The notes beneath the pieces are model-generated. The model had not been told where the DNA came from. It worked only from the letters and a program-made list of their open reading frames with translations, and did no database searches. Shown piece by piece: positions 22,172 through 29,851 of a stretch of DNA of 36,832 nucleotides (position 1 is its first letter; every line of letters begins with the position of its first letter). A program made the position numbers and the translations under genes. The stretch comes from CAYZAW01 sp964476505 (GTDB taxonomy: Bacteria; Bacillota; Clostridia; Christensenellales; CAG-138). Location of the stretch: positions 1 through 36,832 of the forward strand of contig CAYZAW010000018.1 of assembly GCA_964476505.1 (NCBI GenBank). Direction: 5' to 3'.

Positions 22172-23257
22172 ATGAAATCAAATCGTTTCTTAACCATTTT
22201 TAGTATAACGCTTGCCGTGCTGATTGTTGCGGGGTGCTCCGCGTCCTTTCCCGTAAAATTCACGCCTGCACCGCTAACAGAACCTAAGATCACCGCAGAG
22301 CCAACCATAGCACCCACTGCAACGCCCGCACCGGATTATCAACAATTAGCAAAACAGGCGGAGCAGTCCTTTCGGGACAACTTTTATATCAAGCTGCACT
22401 CCCTTCCTTTGCTTGAGGAGAACACCGGCATAGGCGAATACATGGCGCAGGCGGATCAGTACAGCAGAATTGATAGGCTCTACCGCAATGCGGCAAGAAA
22501 CGCATATATCGCCGCCAGTAAAAGCATCGGCTTTGCTGTGGAAGGCCCCGGCTGCTATGTAAACTGGGTGGATTGGCGGCTGTTGTTTTGCCTGTATAGA
22601 AGCTATGGCGAAGAAGATGTGCAGGGTGTTTTGCAAAAAGGGTTGCAGGTCACGTTTACTGTAAGTGAGAATGGTGCGTTTGCATCACTTGACCTTCCCC
22701 CAATATACACAATTCTTGAAAGCAGCGGCCCTTTAGATAACCGCGCTTTTTCTGCCGTGTTGGGATATGCATATTCGCTCACGGTATTTGGTGAAGACGG
22801 TATGGAGTATGAGTACATCCCATATATGTTCCCGGACGGCTACCTAGAGCAAATTGTTGATCCGCTGCCAGGCAAGCATATTAAAGACGGCTGGTATAAA
22901 AGCAGAGACGGCGGAAAGCGTTATCACACGGGTACCGATATTCGCGCGGACGAAGGTACGCCCATACGCTCCTGCACCGATGGCGTAGTGCAATTCAACG
23001 GCACAAACGAGGGGGCGGGCAACTACATCGTGATACTGGACCCCATGGGCTTTGCGTACCATTACTATCACATGGTGCAGCCCACGGATTTTTTAAAGCT
23101 GGGCGATACCGTGCATGCGGGTGATGTAATAGGCTATGTGGGCAACACCGGTTCTAGCTCCGCCAATCATCTGCACTTAAGCGTGCTGTCTCCCGAGATG
23201 TTAACAATCAACCCGTATACCATGCTAAAAGAAGTGCGAAGGCTGCAAAATGAATAA
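22172..23257 (+). CDS. M23-family (LytM) peptidase lipoprotein
   Basis: Predicted cell-wall-acting zinc endopeptidase of 361 residues, lipid-anchored outside the membrane. The signal peptide has a lipobox VAGC with the modified Cys22. A Pro/Thr-rich linker (about 30-55) precedes a helical middle region. The M23 domain (about 245-345) has His252 and Asp256 in HTGTDIRADEG and His333/His335 in ANHLHL, the zinc and catalytic residues. The conserved GDTVHAGDVIGYVGNTGSS segment is present. The ribosome binding site is weak. It could be a structural or activator LytM protein rather than an active peptidase, although the key residues are intact. Confidence 0.92.
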   Translation: MKSNRFLTIFSITLAVLIVAGCSASFPVKFTPAPLTEPKITAEPTIAPTATPAPDYQQLAKQAEQSFRDNFYIKLHSLPLLEENTGIGEYMAQADQYSRIDRLYRNAARNAYIAASKSIGFAVEGPGCYVNWVDWRLLFCLYRSYGEEDVQGVLQKGLQVTFTVSENGAFASLDLPPIYTILESSGPLDNRAFSAVLGYAYSLTVFGEDGMEYEYIPYMFPDGYLEQIVDPLPGKHIKDGWYKSRDGGKRYHTGTDIRADEGTPIRSCTDGVVQFNGTNEGAGNYIVILDPMGFAYHYYHMVQPTDFLKLGDTVHAGDVIGYVGNTGSSSANHLHLSVLSPEMLTINPYTMLKEVRRLQNE

Positions 23258-23339
23258 GCGTTTATAAAGATGAAAGCATGCGTGAACGCATGCCGCTGCA
23301 AAAGAGCCAAAGAGATTGATTTATAAGGGAGGAGAACAA

Positions 23340-24188
23340 ATGCAGGAACAACCGTTTGCAATCGATAGTATGATGACCGAAAAAACATTGCGCGTAAAAC
23401 AGGGCGCTATACATTACTGGGTCAATGCGTTCGAGCCCGGCAGAACCACGCTTGTATTTCTTCCGGGGCTTACGGCGGATCACAGGCTGTTTGAACGGCA
23501 GCTGGAGGCTTTTGCTCCCATCTGCAATGTTCTAATTTGGGATGCGCCCGGGCATTATATGTCAAGGCCGTTTACTCTTGATTTCACATTGATGGACAAA
23601 GCCTCGTGGCTCCATGAAATACTTCTTACTGAGCAGGTTAAAAAGCCGGTTTTCATCGGGCAGTCTATGGGCGGATATGTGTCGCAGTGCTATATGGAAA
23701 AGTACCCCGGCAGTATCAGCGCATTTATATCCATCGATTCCGCGCCGATCAAGAAAAAGTATATGACGGCAGCGGAAATATGGCTTATGAAGCGCACGGA
23801 GATGATTTATAAACCTTACCCGTGGAAGGCGCTTATCAAAAGCGGGGCAAAGGGCTGCGCCGAAACGGATTATGGGCAAAACCTGATGCGCGAGATGATG
23901 ACAGGATACAATAAGGAGGACTATTGCGCACTGGTTTGCCACGGTTACCGGATGCTGGCAAACGCCGTGGACGCTGATCTGCCGTATGAAATCGACTGTC
24001 CCGCATTGTTGATCTGCGGGGAGCACGATGCAGCAGGCTCTACAAAGCGCTATAACAAGAGCTGGACACAGGAAGAAAACCTACCGCTGGAATGGATACC
24101 CAATGCGGGGCACAATTCCAATACCGACCAGCCGGAGAAGGTAAACAGCTCTATCAAAGCATTTCTTTCGCAATTGGGTTTGATATGA
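23340..24188 (+). CDS. Alpha/beta-hydrolase fold protein
   Basis: The protein has 282 residues with the classic fold. VFLPGLTADHRLFERQ gives the oxyanion region, WDAPGHYMSRP the second motif, FIGQSMGGYVSQ the nucleophile elbow with Ser109, an Asp in LLICGEHDAAG, and the catalytic His in IPNAGHNSNTDQP. The family covers esterases, lipases and lactonases, so the substrate is open. The ATG at 23340 was preferred because GGGAGGAG sits just upstream; the frame extends 24 bases further. A long hairpin ends the gene at 24202-24244. Confidence 0.92.
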   Translation: MQEQPFAIDSMMTEKTLRVKQGAIHYWVNAFEPGRTTLVFLPGLTADHRLFERQLEAFAPICNVLIWDAPGHYMSRPFTLDFTLMDKASWLHEILLTEQVKKPVFIGQSMGGYVSQCYMEKYPGSISAFISIDSAPIKKKYMTAAEIWLMKRTEMIYKPYPWKALIKSGAKGCAETDYGQNLMREMMTGYNKEDYCALVCHGYRMLANAVDADLPYEIDCPALLICGEHDAAGSTKRYNKSWTQEENLPLEWIPNAGHNSNTDQPEKVNSSIKAFLSQLGLI

Positions 24189-24201
24189 TAGAACAACAGA
24201 T

Positions 24202-24244
24202 GATAGATACCGGAAGCTAGTGTAGCTTGGTTCCGGTATCTATC
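24202..24244. terminator. Long inverted repeat, probable terminator
   Basis: Arms GATAGATACCGGAA (24202-24215) and TTCCGGTATCTATC (24231-24244) pair perfectly over 14 bp, with an inner AGCTA/TAGCT pairing. The T tail (GTTTAC) is weak. It lies between the hydrolase stop and the TetR promoter. Confidence 0.6.
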
Positions 24245-24253
24245 GTTTACAGA

Positions 24254-24281
24254 TTGACAGACGTATTTCCTTTGATATAAT
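24254..24281 (+). promoter_or_regulatory. Promoter of the TetR-SCP2-M24 operon
   Basis: TTGACA (24254-24259), a 16-base spacer, and TATAAT (24276-24281) are both perfect elements. The imperfect palindrome around 24287-24311, just before the tetR-like start, could be an autoregulatory operator. Confidence 0.85.
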
Positions 24282-24315
24282 AGAATTAACAAATCATAGA
24301 ATGGTTTATTAGATT

Positions 24316-24897
24316 ATGAAAAAACGAATCGATAACGAACTGATTATGGATGCTGCGGTAGACTGCTTTTCAAAATACGGCTATAAAAAAACCACGCTGG
24401 AGGATATCGCCTCCGAGCTGGGTATTTTAGCAAGCAGCATTTACGCATACACGCAAAGCAAACGTGATTTATATGAAGAAGCGGTACGATATGTGCTTTT
24501 GCGTTGGCAAAACCGCGTGAAGGAGGCCGTTTGTAAAATCGCCTCTCCTCGCGAGAAGCTGATCGCGCTGATGCGTACTGCACTGCTTTACCTAAGTACG
24601 GACACTGCGTTTTGCGCGCTTCTAAAAAACGATCCTTCCATATTTCCCATGTTTCCAACTGCTGACCCTTATGAGGAGATCAACGGTGAATCCGTAATGA
24701 TGCTTCAGCGCGTGTTGGAAGAGGGGGTAACGACCGGAGTATTCCGCAAAATGGATACATATGCCGTAGCGGATATCATTTTTTCCATGTATAAAAGCTT
24801 CATTATCCATGCGTATGTTAAAGGCGAAAAGGAGTATTTGGAGCAGTATATGGAAAACACCATCGATTTGATCGTAAACGGCGTAAACGAAAAGTAA
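24316..24897 (+). CDS. TetR/AcrR-family transcriptional regulator
   Basis: The protein has 193 residues. The N-terminal HTH (about 5-55) reads IMDAAVDCFSKYGYKKTTLEDIASELGILASSIYAYTQSKRDLYEEAV, typical of TetR. The C-terminal ligand domain is family-specific and not assignable. It is the first gene of a strong promoter and is followed by an SCP2-domain and an M24-like gene, which are its likely targets together with itself. No ribosome binding site is evident directly upstream of the ATG. Confidence 0.92.
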   Translation: MKKRIDNELIMDAAVDCFSKYGYKKTTLEDIASELGILASSIYAYTQSKRDLYEEAVRYVLLRWQNRVKEAVCKIASPREKLIALMRTALLYLSTDTAFCALLKNDPSIFPMFPTADPYEEINGESVMMLQRVLEEGVTTGVFRKMDTYAVADIIFSMYKSFIIHAYVKGEKEYLEQYMENTIDLIVNGVNEK

Positions 24898-24946
24898 CGG
24901 CGGGAGCGCGCCGTAATAGAACCCAAAAAAAGAAAGGAGCAGGAAT

Positions 24947-25342
24947 ATGGCAGTACAGTATTTATCCGCCCAGTGGCGCGACGAGGTGGAGCGCAGGCTG
25001 AAAGAGGAATTAACGCCAGACAAAATGCATAACCTCACTTCCTCCATGAATAACAAATATTTGAATTGTCCGGGCGGCGGCGAAATGTTCTTTTTTGTGG
25101 GCTTTAAAGACGGTGCGGTGGATTCCGTACAAACAGGGAATGGGGAAGGGCCTACGGCGGAATTTGTGATCAGCGGAGATTACGAGGTGTTTGCAAAAAT
25201 CAGCCGTGCAGAGCTTGGCTCTCAAAAAGCGCTGATGGGCGGCTTGCTCAAGCTCAAGGGAAATATGGTAAAAGCCTTAAAGCTGGCTTCTCTTTGCGAC
25301 AGGCTCAATAAGGTGATTGCAACGATTCCTACGGAATTCTAA
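24947..25342 (+). CDS. SCP2 sterol/lipid-binding-domain protein
   Basis: The protein has 131 residues. The stretch GEMFFFVGFKDGAVDSVQTG...AEFVISGDYEVFAKISRAELGSQKALMGGLLKLKGNMVKALKLASLCDRLNKVI follows the SCP2 pattern, a hydrophobic-ligand-binding fold with the typical D(Y)xVF..I..GEL....AL..G.LK..GNM.KAL-like signature. Bacterial stand-alone SCP2 proteins are poorly understood, and a role with fatty acyl or other hydrophobic ligands is an inference. AAAGGAGCAGG lies upstream, and the M24-like gene starts 13 bases after the stop. Confidence 0.85.
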   Translation: MAVQYLSAQWRDEVERRLKEELTPDKMHNLTSSMNNKYLNCPGGGEMFFFVGFKDGAVDSVQTGNGEGPTAEFVISGDYEVFAKISRAELGSQKALMGGLLKLKGNMVKALKLASLCDRLNKVIATIPTEF

Positions 25343-25355
25343 GGAGGTAAATGCA

Positions 25356-26573
25356 ATGCTGCTCGAAAAAACCGATCCGTATTATATTGATTTTCCGGGG
25401 CGTATCAAGGCTATTCAGGCGGGGATGGCAAAGGAGAACATCGATGTTTACTTAGGTTCCCGTCTTCGCACCATGAGTTGGACAACGGATGCCTTCTTCC
25501 CTTGGCGTAGCTTTATCGTCATTCCGGCGGAAGGGCTGCCAACGGCGTTTACCTTCGTGATCGACGCGGCGCGCGCCATGGACGATAGCTGGCTGGATGA
25601 AGACCATGTTATGGGCTTTGCGCCCATGGGCGGTCAGGATCAAATTGCCCTGATTGCCGATATGATCAGCGACCTTCTTCCAAACGGCGGACGCGTTGGC
25701 GTGGAATCCGGCATGTCCAACTATACGCCGGAGGGCTTTTTAACGCATTATGAATATCAGCGCTTTGAAGAAGCACTGCCAAATTGCACACTCGTCAATG
25801 CGCATCACATCGTAGACGAGCTTGCTATGATCAAGGACGCAGGCACCATCAACCGGTTCCGCAAGGCCTCCGAGATCGTAGATGCAGGGCATGTTGCGGT
25901 GTATAATGCCATTCAAAACGGCGGCTGGCAAGGTATGACCGAAAGCGATATCGCAGGGCTTGCCGCATATGCCATGCGAAAAGCAGGCTCTGTATGGGAA
26001 TGGTCCTTTACCGGCGGCAATGAGATCGCGGCAGGATACCGCACAGGCTTGGCAGGCGGCGCGTGCACGCCAGCATCTTTAAAAAAGATCGAAGCCGGAG
26101 AACCTCTTATGGTGGATATCCACGCCCTGTTCAAGCTGGCGTGCGGAGATCACAGCCATAACTACCTGATAGGCCCCGCTACCGAGCGCCAGAAATGGCA
26201 CGCCAAGAACTTTGTGGATATCGTAGACCTTACGCTTAAAACCTATCGCGCGGGCGTAACACCATCCGGCTTGGCGGACGAAATGATGCGCTTTGCCGAG
26301 GATCGCGGGTTTGCGGATTTCATGGTGCCCGGCTTTGAACATGGAATAGGCATGCTGGGGGATGAGTGGCGTATCGGTAAAAACGACGGCCCCTTCCCGT
26401 ATTGGACAAATCCCGATCACGTTTATCAGGAAAACGAGGTGCTTATTTGCGCCATGCAGTATGCCTGCCCGGAGGAGGACATCGGTTTTCGGTATGAGAA
26501 CCCCATCCTCATTCAAAAAGGCGGCTGCGAGTACATGAGTAAATACCCGCTTGCCATCGAAGTGATCGAATAA
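25356..26573 (+). CDS. M24-family (creatinase/aminopeptidase P-like) protein with an altered metal site
   Basis: The protein has 405 residues with the two-domain layout of creatinase and prolidase. The C-terminal pita-bread domain keeps Asp254 and Asp265 (D-x10-D), His329 (GFEHGIGM) and Glu381 (FRYENP). The position of the usual Glu in the (T/I)EPG motif reads ICAMQYA, with Ala366 at the expected place, so one of five ligands seems lost. Peptidase activity is therefore doubtful; creatinase- or lyase-like chemistry is possible. The start at 25356 is fixed by AAGGAGG eight bases upstream. It is the last gene of the TetR operon. Confidence 0.85.
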   Translation: MLLEKTDPYYIDFPGRIKAIQAGMAKENIDVYLGSRLRTMSWTTDAFFPWRSFIVIPAEGLPTAFTFVIDAARAMDDSWLDEDHVMGFAPMGGQDQIALIADMISDLLPNGGRVGVESGMSNYTPEGFLTHYEYQRFEEALPNCTLVNAHHIVDELAMIKDAGTINRFRKASEIVDAGHVAVYNAIQNGGWQGMTESDIAGLAAYAMRKAGSVWEWSFTGGNEIAAGYRTGLAGGACTPASLKKIEAGEPLMVDIHALFKLACGDHSHNYLIGPATERQKWHAKNFVDIVDLTLKTYRAGVTPSGLADEMMRFAEDRGFADFMVPGFEHGIGMLGDEWRIGKNDGPFPYWTNPDHVYQENEVLICAMQYACPEEDIGFRYENPILIQKGGCEYMSKYPLAIEVIE

Positions 26574-26615
26574 ATCGCATAACGCACAAAAACAATTGCT
26601 CTATGCAAATTTTTA

Positions 26616-26653
26616 AACAGCAGCGCCGGGGAAACGACCTCGGCGTTGCTGTT
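26616..26653. terminator. Terminator after the M24-like gene
   Basis: Arms 26616-26631 and 26638-26653 pair over 16 bp, including two G-U pairs, around a 6-base loop. The tail is only GTTTCG on the plus strand. Confidence 0.75.
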
Positions 26654-26679
26654 TCGCTGCAAAACTGCCATGCGCCGCC

Positions 26680-26708
26680 TTGTTTATGAGGGCATGCAAT
26701 GATAGAAT
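26680..26708 (+). promoter_or_regulatory. Promoter of the DUF5131 gene
   Basis: TTGTTT (26680-26685), 17 bases, TAGAAT (26703-26708). The start would be near 26715, about 55 bases before the ATG. Confidence 0.55.
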
Positions 26709-26769
26709 ATACAAGGTGTGTTATTTGTAAATATTTCTGTCTTAACAAAATCAGTAAAGGGGCTCACGT

Positions 26770-27492
26770 ATGAACTGGGAACCATGGACAGGCTGCTATA
26801 AAATCAGTGCCGGCTGCGAAAACTGTTATTTTTACGGGCCGTATGCAAAACGCTACGGTCAAAACAACGTGCAAAAAACGGATAAGTTCGATTGGCCAAT
26901 CAGAAAAAACGCAAAAGGTGAATACAACATCAAAGGGGACAAAATCCTTGCCACTTGCTTTGCGACCGACTTTTTCCTGCCAGAAGCAGATGAATGGCGC
27001 AAGGATGTTTGGGCTATGATCAAGGAACGCACAGACATCGATTTTTTAATTTTAACAAAACGAATAGACCGTTTCGCGGTATCTCTCCCGTCTGATTGGG
27101 GCGAAGGGTATGATAACGTGAATATTGGCTGTACGGTTGAGAACCAAAAGCTTGCCGATTACCGCCTTCCGCTGTTCTTATCCTATCCTATGAAACGGCG
27201 GTTTATTGCCTGTGCGCCGCTTTTGGAAGCGATTGACTTAACGCCGTATCTGCGCGGCGTTGCCCATGTTACCGTTGGCGGCGAAACAGGGCGCGCGGCG
27301 CGTGTGTGCGATTATAACTGGGTGCTAAGCATTCGGGAACAATGCGTAAAAGCCAATACAACGTTTTGGTTCAAGAATACCGGCTCGTTTTTCAAGCGTG
27401 ACGGCGCTGTGGAGAAAATCAATCCGTATAAGCAATCCGGCATCGCAAAAGAACTGAACATCGATATCTCGGACGGAAGAAGGCTGTATTAG
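26770..27492 (+). CDS. DUF5131 (phage Gp37/Gp68-like) protein
   Basis: The 240-residue protein starts MNWEPWTGCYKISAGCENCYFYGPYAKRY, the Cys-rich WxPWTGC-x6-GCxNCYA hallmark of DUF5131, a family seen in bacteria and phages and thought to be related to radical-SAM/Fe-S folds. Further family segments are FLILTKR, NVNIGCTVENQKLADYRLPLFL, RFIACAPLLEAIDL and HVTVGGETGRAAR. No biochemical function is established to my knowledge. AAAGGGG precedes the ATG. It stands among small single genes, without phage neighbours. Confidence 0.85.
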   Translation: MNWEPWTGCYKISAGCENCYFYGPYAKRYGQNNVQKTDKFDWPIRKNAKGEYNIKGDKILATCFATDFFLPEADEWRKDVWAMIKERTDIDFLILTKRIDRFAVSLPSDWGEGYDNVNIGCTVENQKLADYRLPLFLSYPMKRRFIACAPLLEAIDLTPYLRGVAHVTVGGETGRAARVCDYNWVLSIREQCVKANTTFWFKNTGSFFKRDGAVEKINPYKQSGIAKELNIDISDGRRLY

Positions 27493-27552
27493 TAACAGCA
27501 GATCGTTCTTGGCTTGCTACACCGTTTAATACAATTTATATGGAGAATGGGT

Positions 27553-28206
27553 ATGTGGTATAACGGTTTGTTTGAAGAAATGGAAGCGCTGCGCAATGAA
27601 GAACAGGGGCAGAAAATGGCGCAATATATGCAGAACAGATTTGCGTTTTTAGGAATCCCCAAACCGCAGTTAAAGGAAATAATGAAGCCTTACTTAAAGG
27701 CAGGGAAGAAGCTTCCGTTTGACCGGGAATTTGTATTTGCCTGCTGGGAGAAGCCCTATCGCGAAGCGCAGTACGTTGCCGTGGAATATGTTTTGATGCA
27801 AAAAAAGCTGCTTGTAAAAGAGGACCTTGCGGTAATAGAGCGGCTCATTACCGAAAAATCCTGGTGGGAAACGGTGGACAGCCTAGACGCCGTATGCGGT
27901 ACACTGGTATTACAATACCCGGAATTAAAAAAGACCATGCTGGACTGGTCGCAGTCGAACAACCTGTGGTTAAGGCGTACAGCCATTGATTTTCAACAGG
28001 AGTATAAGGAGCTTACGGACGTTGCGCTTTTTACGCAGATCATCGAGAACAATTTGAACAGCAACGAGTTTTTTATCAACAAGGCCATTGGCTGGAGCCT
28101 GCGGGATTACAGCAAGGTCAATCCGGATTGGGTACGGGAATTCCTCGCGTCCCATCAAAACGGGCTGTCTGCTCTTAGCATAAAGGAAGCGTCCAAGTAT
28201 CTGTAA
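27553..28206 (+). CDS. AlkD-like DNA alkylation repair protein (HEAT-repeat DNA glycosylase)
   Basis: The protein has 217 residues and is all helical. It resembles AlkD/YhaZ HEAT-like glycosylases that excise alkylated purines: QNRFAFLGIPKPQLKEIMKPYL at the N-terminus, CWEKPYREAQYVAVEYV, EKSWWETVDSLDAVCGTLV, NLWLRRTAIDFQQEYKE and FINKAIGWSLRDYSKVNPDWVREFL, with the conserved WW/D and R residues of the family. The ATG at 27553 was chosen because GGAG lies seven bases upstream; other in-frame starts (TTG 27514, ATG 27547) have no properly spaced site. Confidence 0.88.
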   Translation: MWYNGLFEEMEALRNEEQGQKMAQYMQNRFAFLGIPKPQLKEIMKPYLKAGKKLPFDREFVFACWEKPYREAQYVAVEYVLMQKKLLVKEDLAVIERLITEKSWWETVDSLDAVCGTLVLQYPELKKTMLDWSQSNNLWLRRTAIDFQQEYKELTDVALFTQIIENNLNSNEFFINKAIGWSLRDYSKVNPDWVREFLASHQNGLSALSIKEASKYL

Positions 28207-28253
28207 CGAATGGGTTAATAAGCAGCCGATAATCCGGCTTTACAGGAGGTTTT

Positions 28254-28991
28254 ATGAAGGATCTATACGAAAAATTCGCCTATGATTATGATGAGTTTGG
28301 CAGCATTGACGAGTATTTAGGTGACGAGAAAACCTTTTTTGAACGTTTGTTTGGCGAGCATGGCGTAAAAACTGTTTTAGATTGCGCCTGCGGTACCGGA
28401 CAGCATTTGTATATGTTGTCGGAGTTGGGCTTTTCTGTAGAGGGCTCGGATTATTCCGAAGCCATGCTCGAGGTAGCACAAAAGAACCTGTGCCAGCGCG
28501 AAAAAACCGTACCCTTGTGCCAATGCGATTTTCGTTATTTGGAGCAAAAACATACAAAAACATATGATGCCATTGTGTGCCTGACCACCGCGCTGCCGCA
28601 TCTACATACAGACGAAGACCTTATCTTAGCCCTCACCTCCATGAAAAAGCGCCTCAATCCCAATGGACTGTTGGTGTTGACGCAAGGCACTACGCCCTAT
28701 ACGCTGGCCTTGCCGCCTATCGAGGTCGTGGTCAACCGAGAGGATTTCTCCCGCGTGTTCGTTAAGGAGCATGATAATGATTTTCAAACCATCCATGTTT
28801 TAGACTTGTTCCATTCCGGAGCGCGAATGGAAAGCAACCAGTATGACATCGTGTACCGCATCCTGTTAGACGATGATTATAAACGCCTATTAACGGCTGC
28901 GGGCTTTACTCGTATTTGGCTGTTTGGAGACTATCAACGAGCCGCGTTTGATCTTGAAAACAGCAGGCGGTTGATCGTAGTTGCACAGTAA
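28254..28991 (+). CDS. Class I SAM-dependent methyltransferase
   Basis: The protein has 245 residues with a Rossmann methyltransferase core. TVLDCACGTGQHLYMLSELGFSVEGSDYSEAMLEVA holds motif I and the SAM ribose-binding acidic residue, and YDAIVCLTTALPHL is motif IV. The C-terminal part is a beta-rich region of the kind found in small-molecule methyltransferases. The substrate cannot be named. CAGGAGG precedes the ATG at ideal spacing. It lies 47 bases after the AlkD-like gene and may be cotranscribed. Confidence 0.9.
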   Translation: MKDLYEKFAYDYDEFGSIDEYLGDEKTFFERLFGEHGVKTVLDCACGTGQHLYMLSELGFSVEGSDYSEAMLEVAQKNLCQREKTVPLCQCDFRYLEQKHTKTYDAIVCLTTALPHLHTDEDLILALTSMKKRLNPNGLLVLTQGTTPYTLALPPIEVVVNREDFSRVFVKEHDNDFQTIHVLDLFHSGARMESNQYDIVYRILLDDDYKRLLTAAGFTRIWLFGDYQRAAFDLENSRRLIVVAQ

Positions 28992-29054
28992 AATACGCGG
29001 AATATATAGCATTGCGAAAGCAAAAAGACGGGAAGGAAAGCAGGGGATACCGCT

Positions 29055-29549
29055 GTGAAAATGCTGTATTTGATTGGCGGAACCATGGGCGTTGGAAAAA
29101 CAACTGTATGCCAAAGGTTGAAGCGGAATCTGCCAAACAGTGTGTTTCTTGACGGCGACTGGTGTTGGGATGCCCATCCGTTTCAGGTAAATGAGGAAAC
29201 GAAAACGATGGTGCTGCAAAACATCTGCTTTTTACTCAACCAGTTTCTTCACTGCTCCGTGTATCAAAACATCGTATTTTGCTGGGTGATGCATGAGCAA
29301 AGCATCATAGATATAATTTTGCAGAATATCGATACCGCCGCCTGCGAGGTAAAGGCGATCTCGCTACTGTGCAGCGAAAATACACTAAGAAGCCGCTGGG
29401 AAGGGGATGTATTACAGGGTATCCGCATGCAGGACGGGATAGAGCGCAGCGTATCAAGGCTTCCGCTGTACAATGTTTTGAATACCGAAAAGATCGATAC
29501 GGACGGCTTATCGATCGAACAGATCGCACAATCAATTATGCAGCTATAA
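29055..29549 (+). CDS. Small P-loop kinase-like protein
   Basis: The protein has 164 residues with Walker A GGTMGVGKTT near the N-terminus and FLDGDWCWD as a substrate/Walker-B-like strand. RSRWEGD may be a lid arginine region. The size and layout resemble small-molecule or nucleotide kinases (AAA_33/shikimate-kinase-like); the substrate is unknown. The start is GTG at 29055 or ATG at 29061; AGGGGA at 29043-29048 fits the GTG slightly better. Confidence 0.75.
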   Translation: MKMLYLIGGTMGVGKTTVCQRLKRNLPNSVFLDGDWCWDAHPFQVNEETKTMVLQNICFLLNQFLHCSVYQNIVFCWVMHEQSIIDIILQNIDTAACEVKAISLLCSENTLRSRWEGDVLQGIRMQDGIERSVSRLPLYNVLNTEKIDTDGLSIEQIAQSIMQL

Positions 29550-29645
29550 TGCAATGCGTGCCCATGTGTGTGAAAGGTTTGTAGGTGGGTATATATCATA
29601 AGGGAATATGCCCGCTCTTACTGTTGTTTGCTGTCGAACTCTTGG

Positions 29646-29674
29646 TTGTATGACGTTTATACGCATGCTATAAT
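29646..29674 (+). promoter_or_regulatory. Promoter of the solute-binding protein / hybrid kinase unit
   Basis: TTGTAT (29646-29651), 17 bases, and a perfect TATAAT (29669-29674) preceded by TGC. The start would be near 29681, giving an unusually long leader of about 170 bases. Confidence 0.8.
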
Positions 29675-29680
29675 AATATA

Positions 29681-29851
29681 AAGTTATATTAGGTGCGTTT
29701 TAGAATTTACCTGCGTAACGCAGAACAATCACAATGGAATTTCGGTAGATGGAAGCTTTAAACGAACTGCGAAATTTGGCATAAAGTAACCGTTCGTGGC
29801 TTATACCCTTGGAGAGTACTTGTTCTCTCTTGTTGTACCACAGGAGGCGCA
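29681..29851 (+). other. Long structured leader, non-coding
   Basis: I see no gene in 29550-29851. The transcribed leader holds several possible stems: CTGCG/CGCAG (29711-29723), ACGAAC/GTTCGT (29762-29767 with 29792-29797), and GAGAG/CTCTC (about 29813-29830) inside a GTGG/CCAC pairing that ends near the AGGAGG ribosome binding site. I cannot match it to a known riboswitch. No T-tract terminator is present. Confidence 0.4.
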
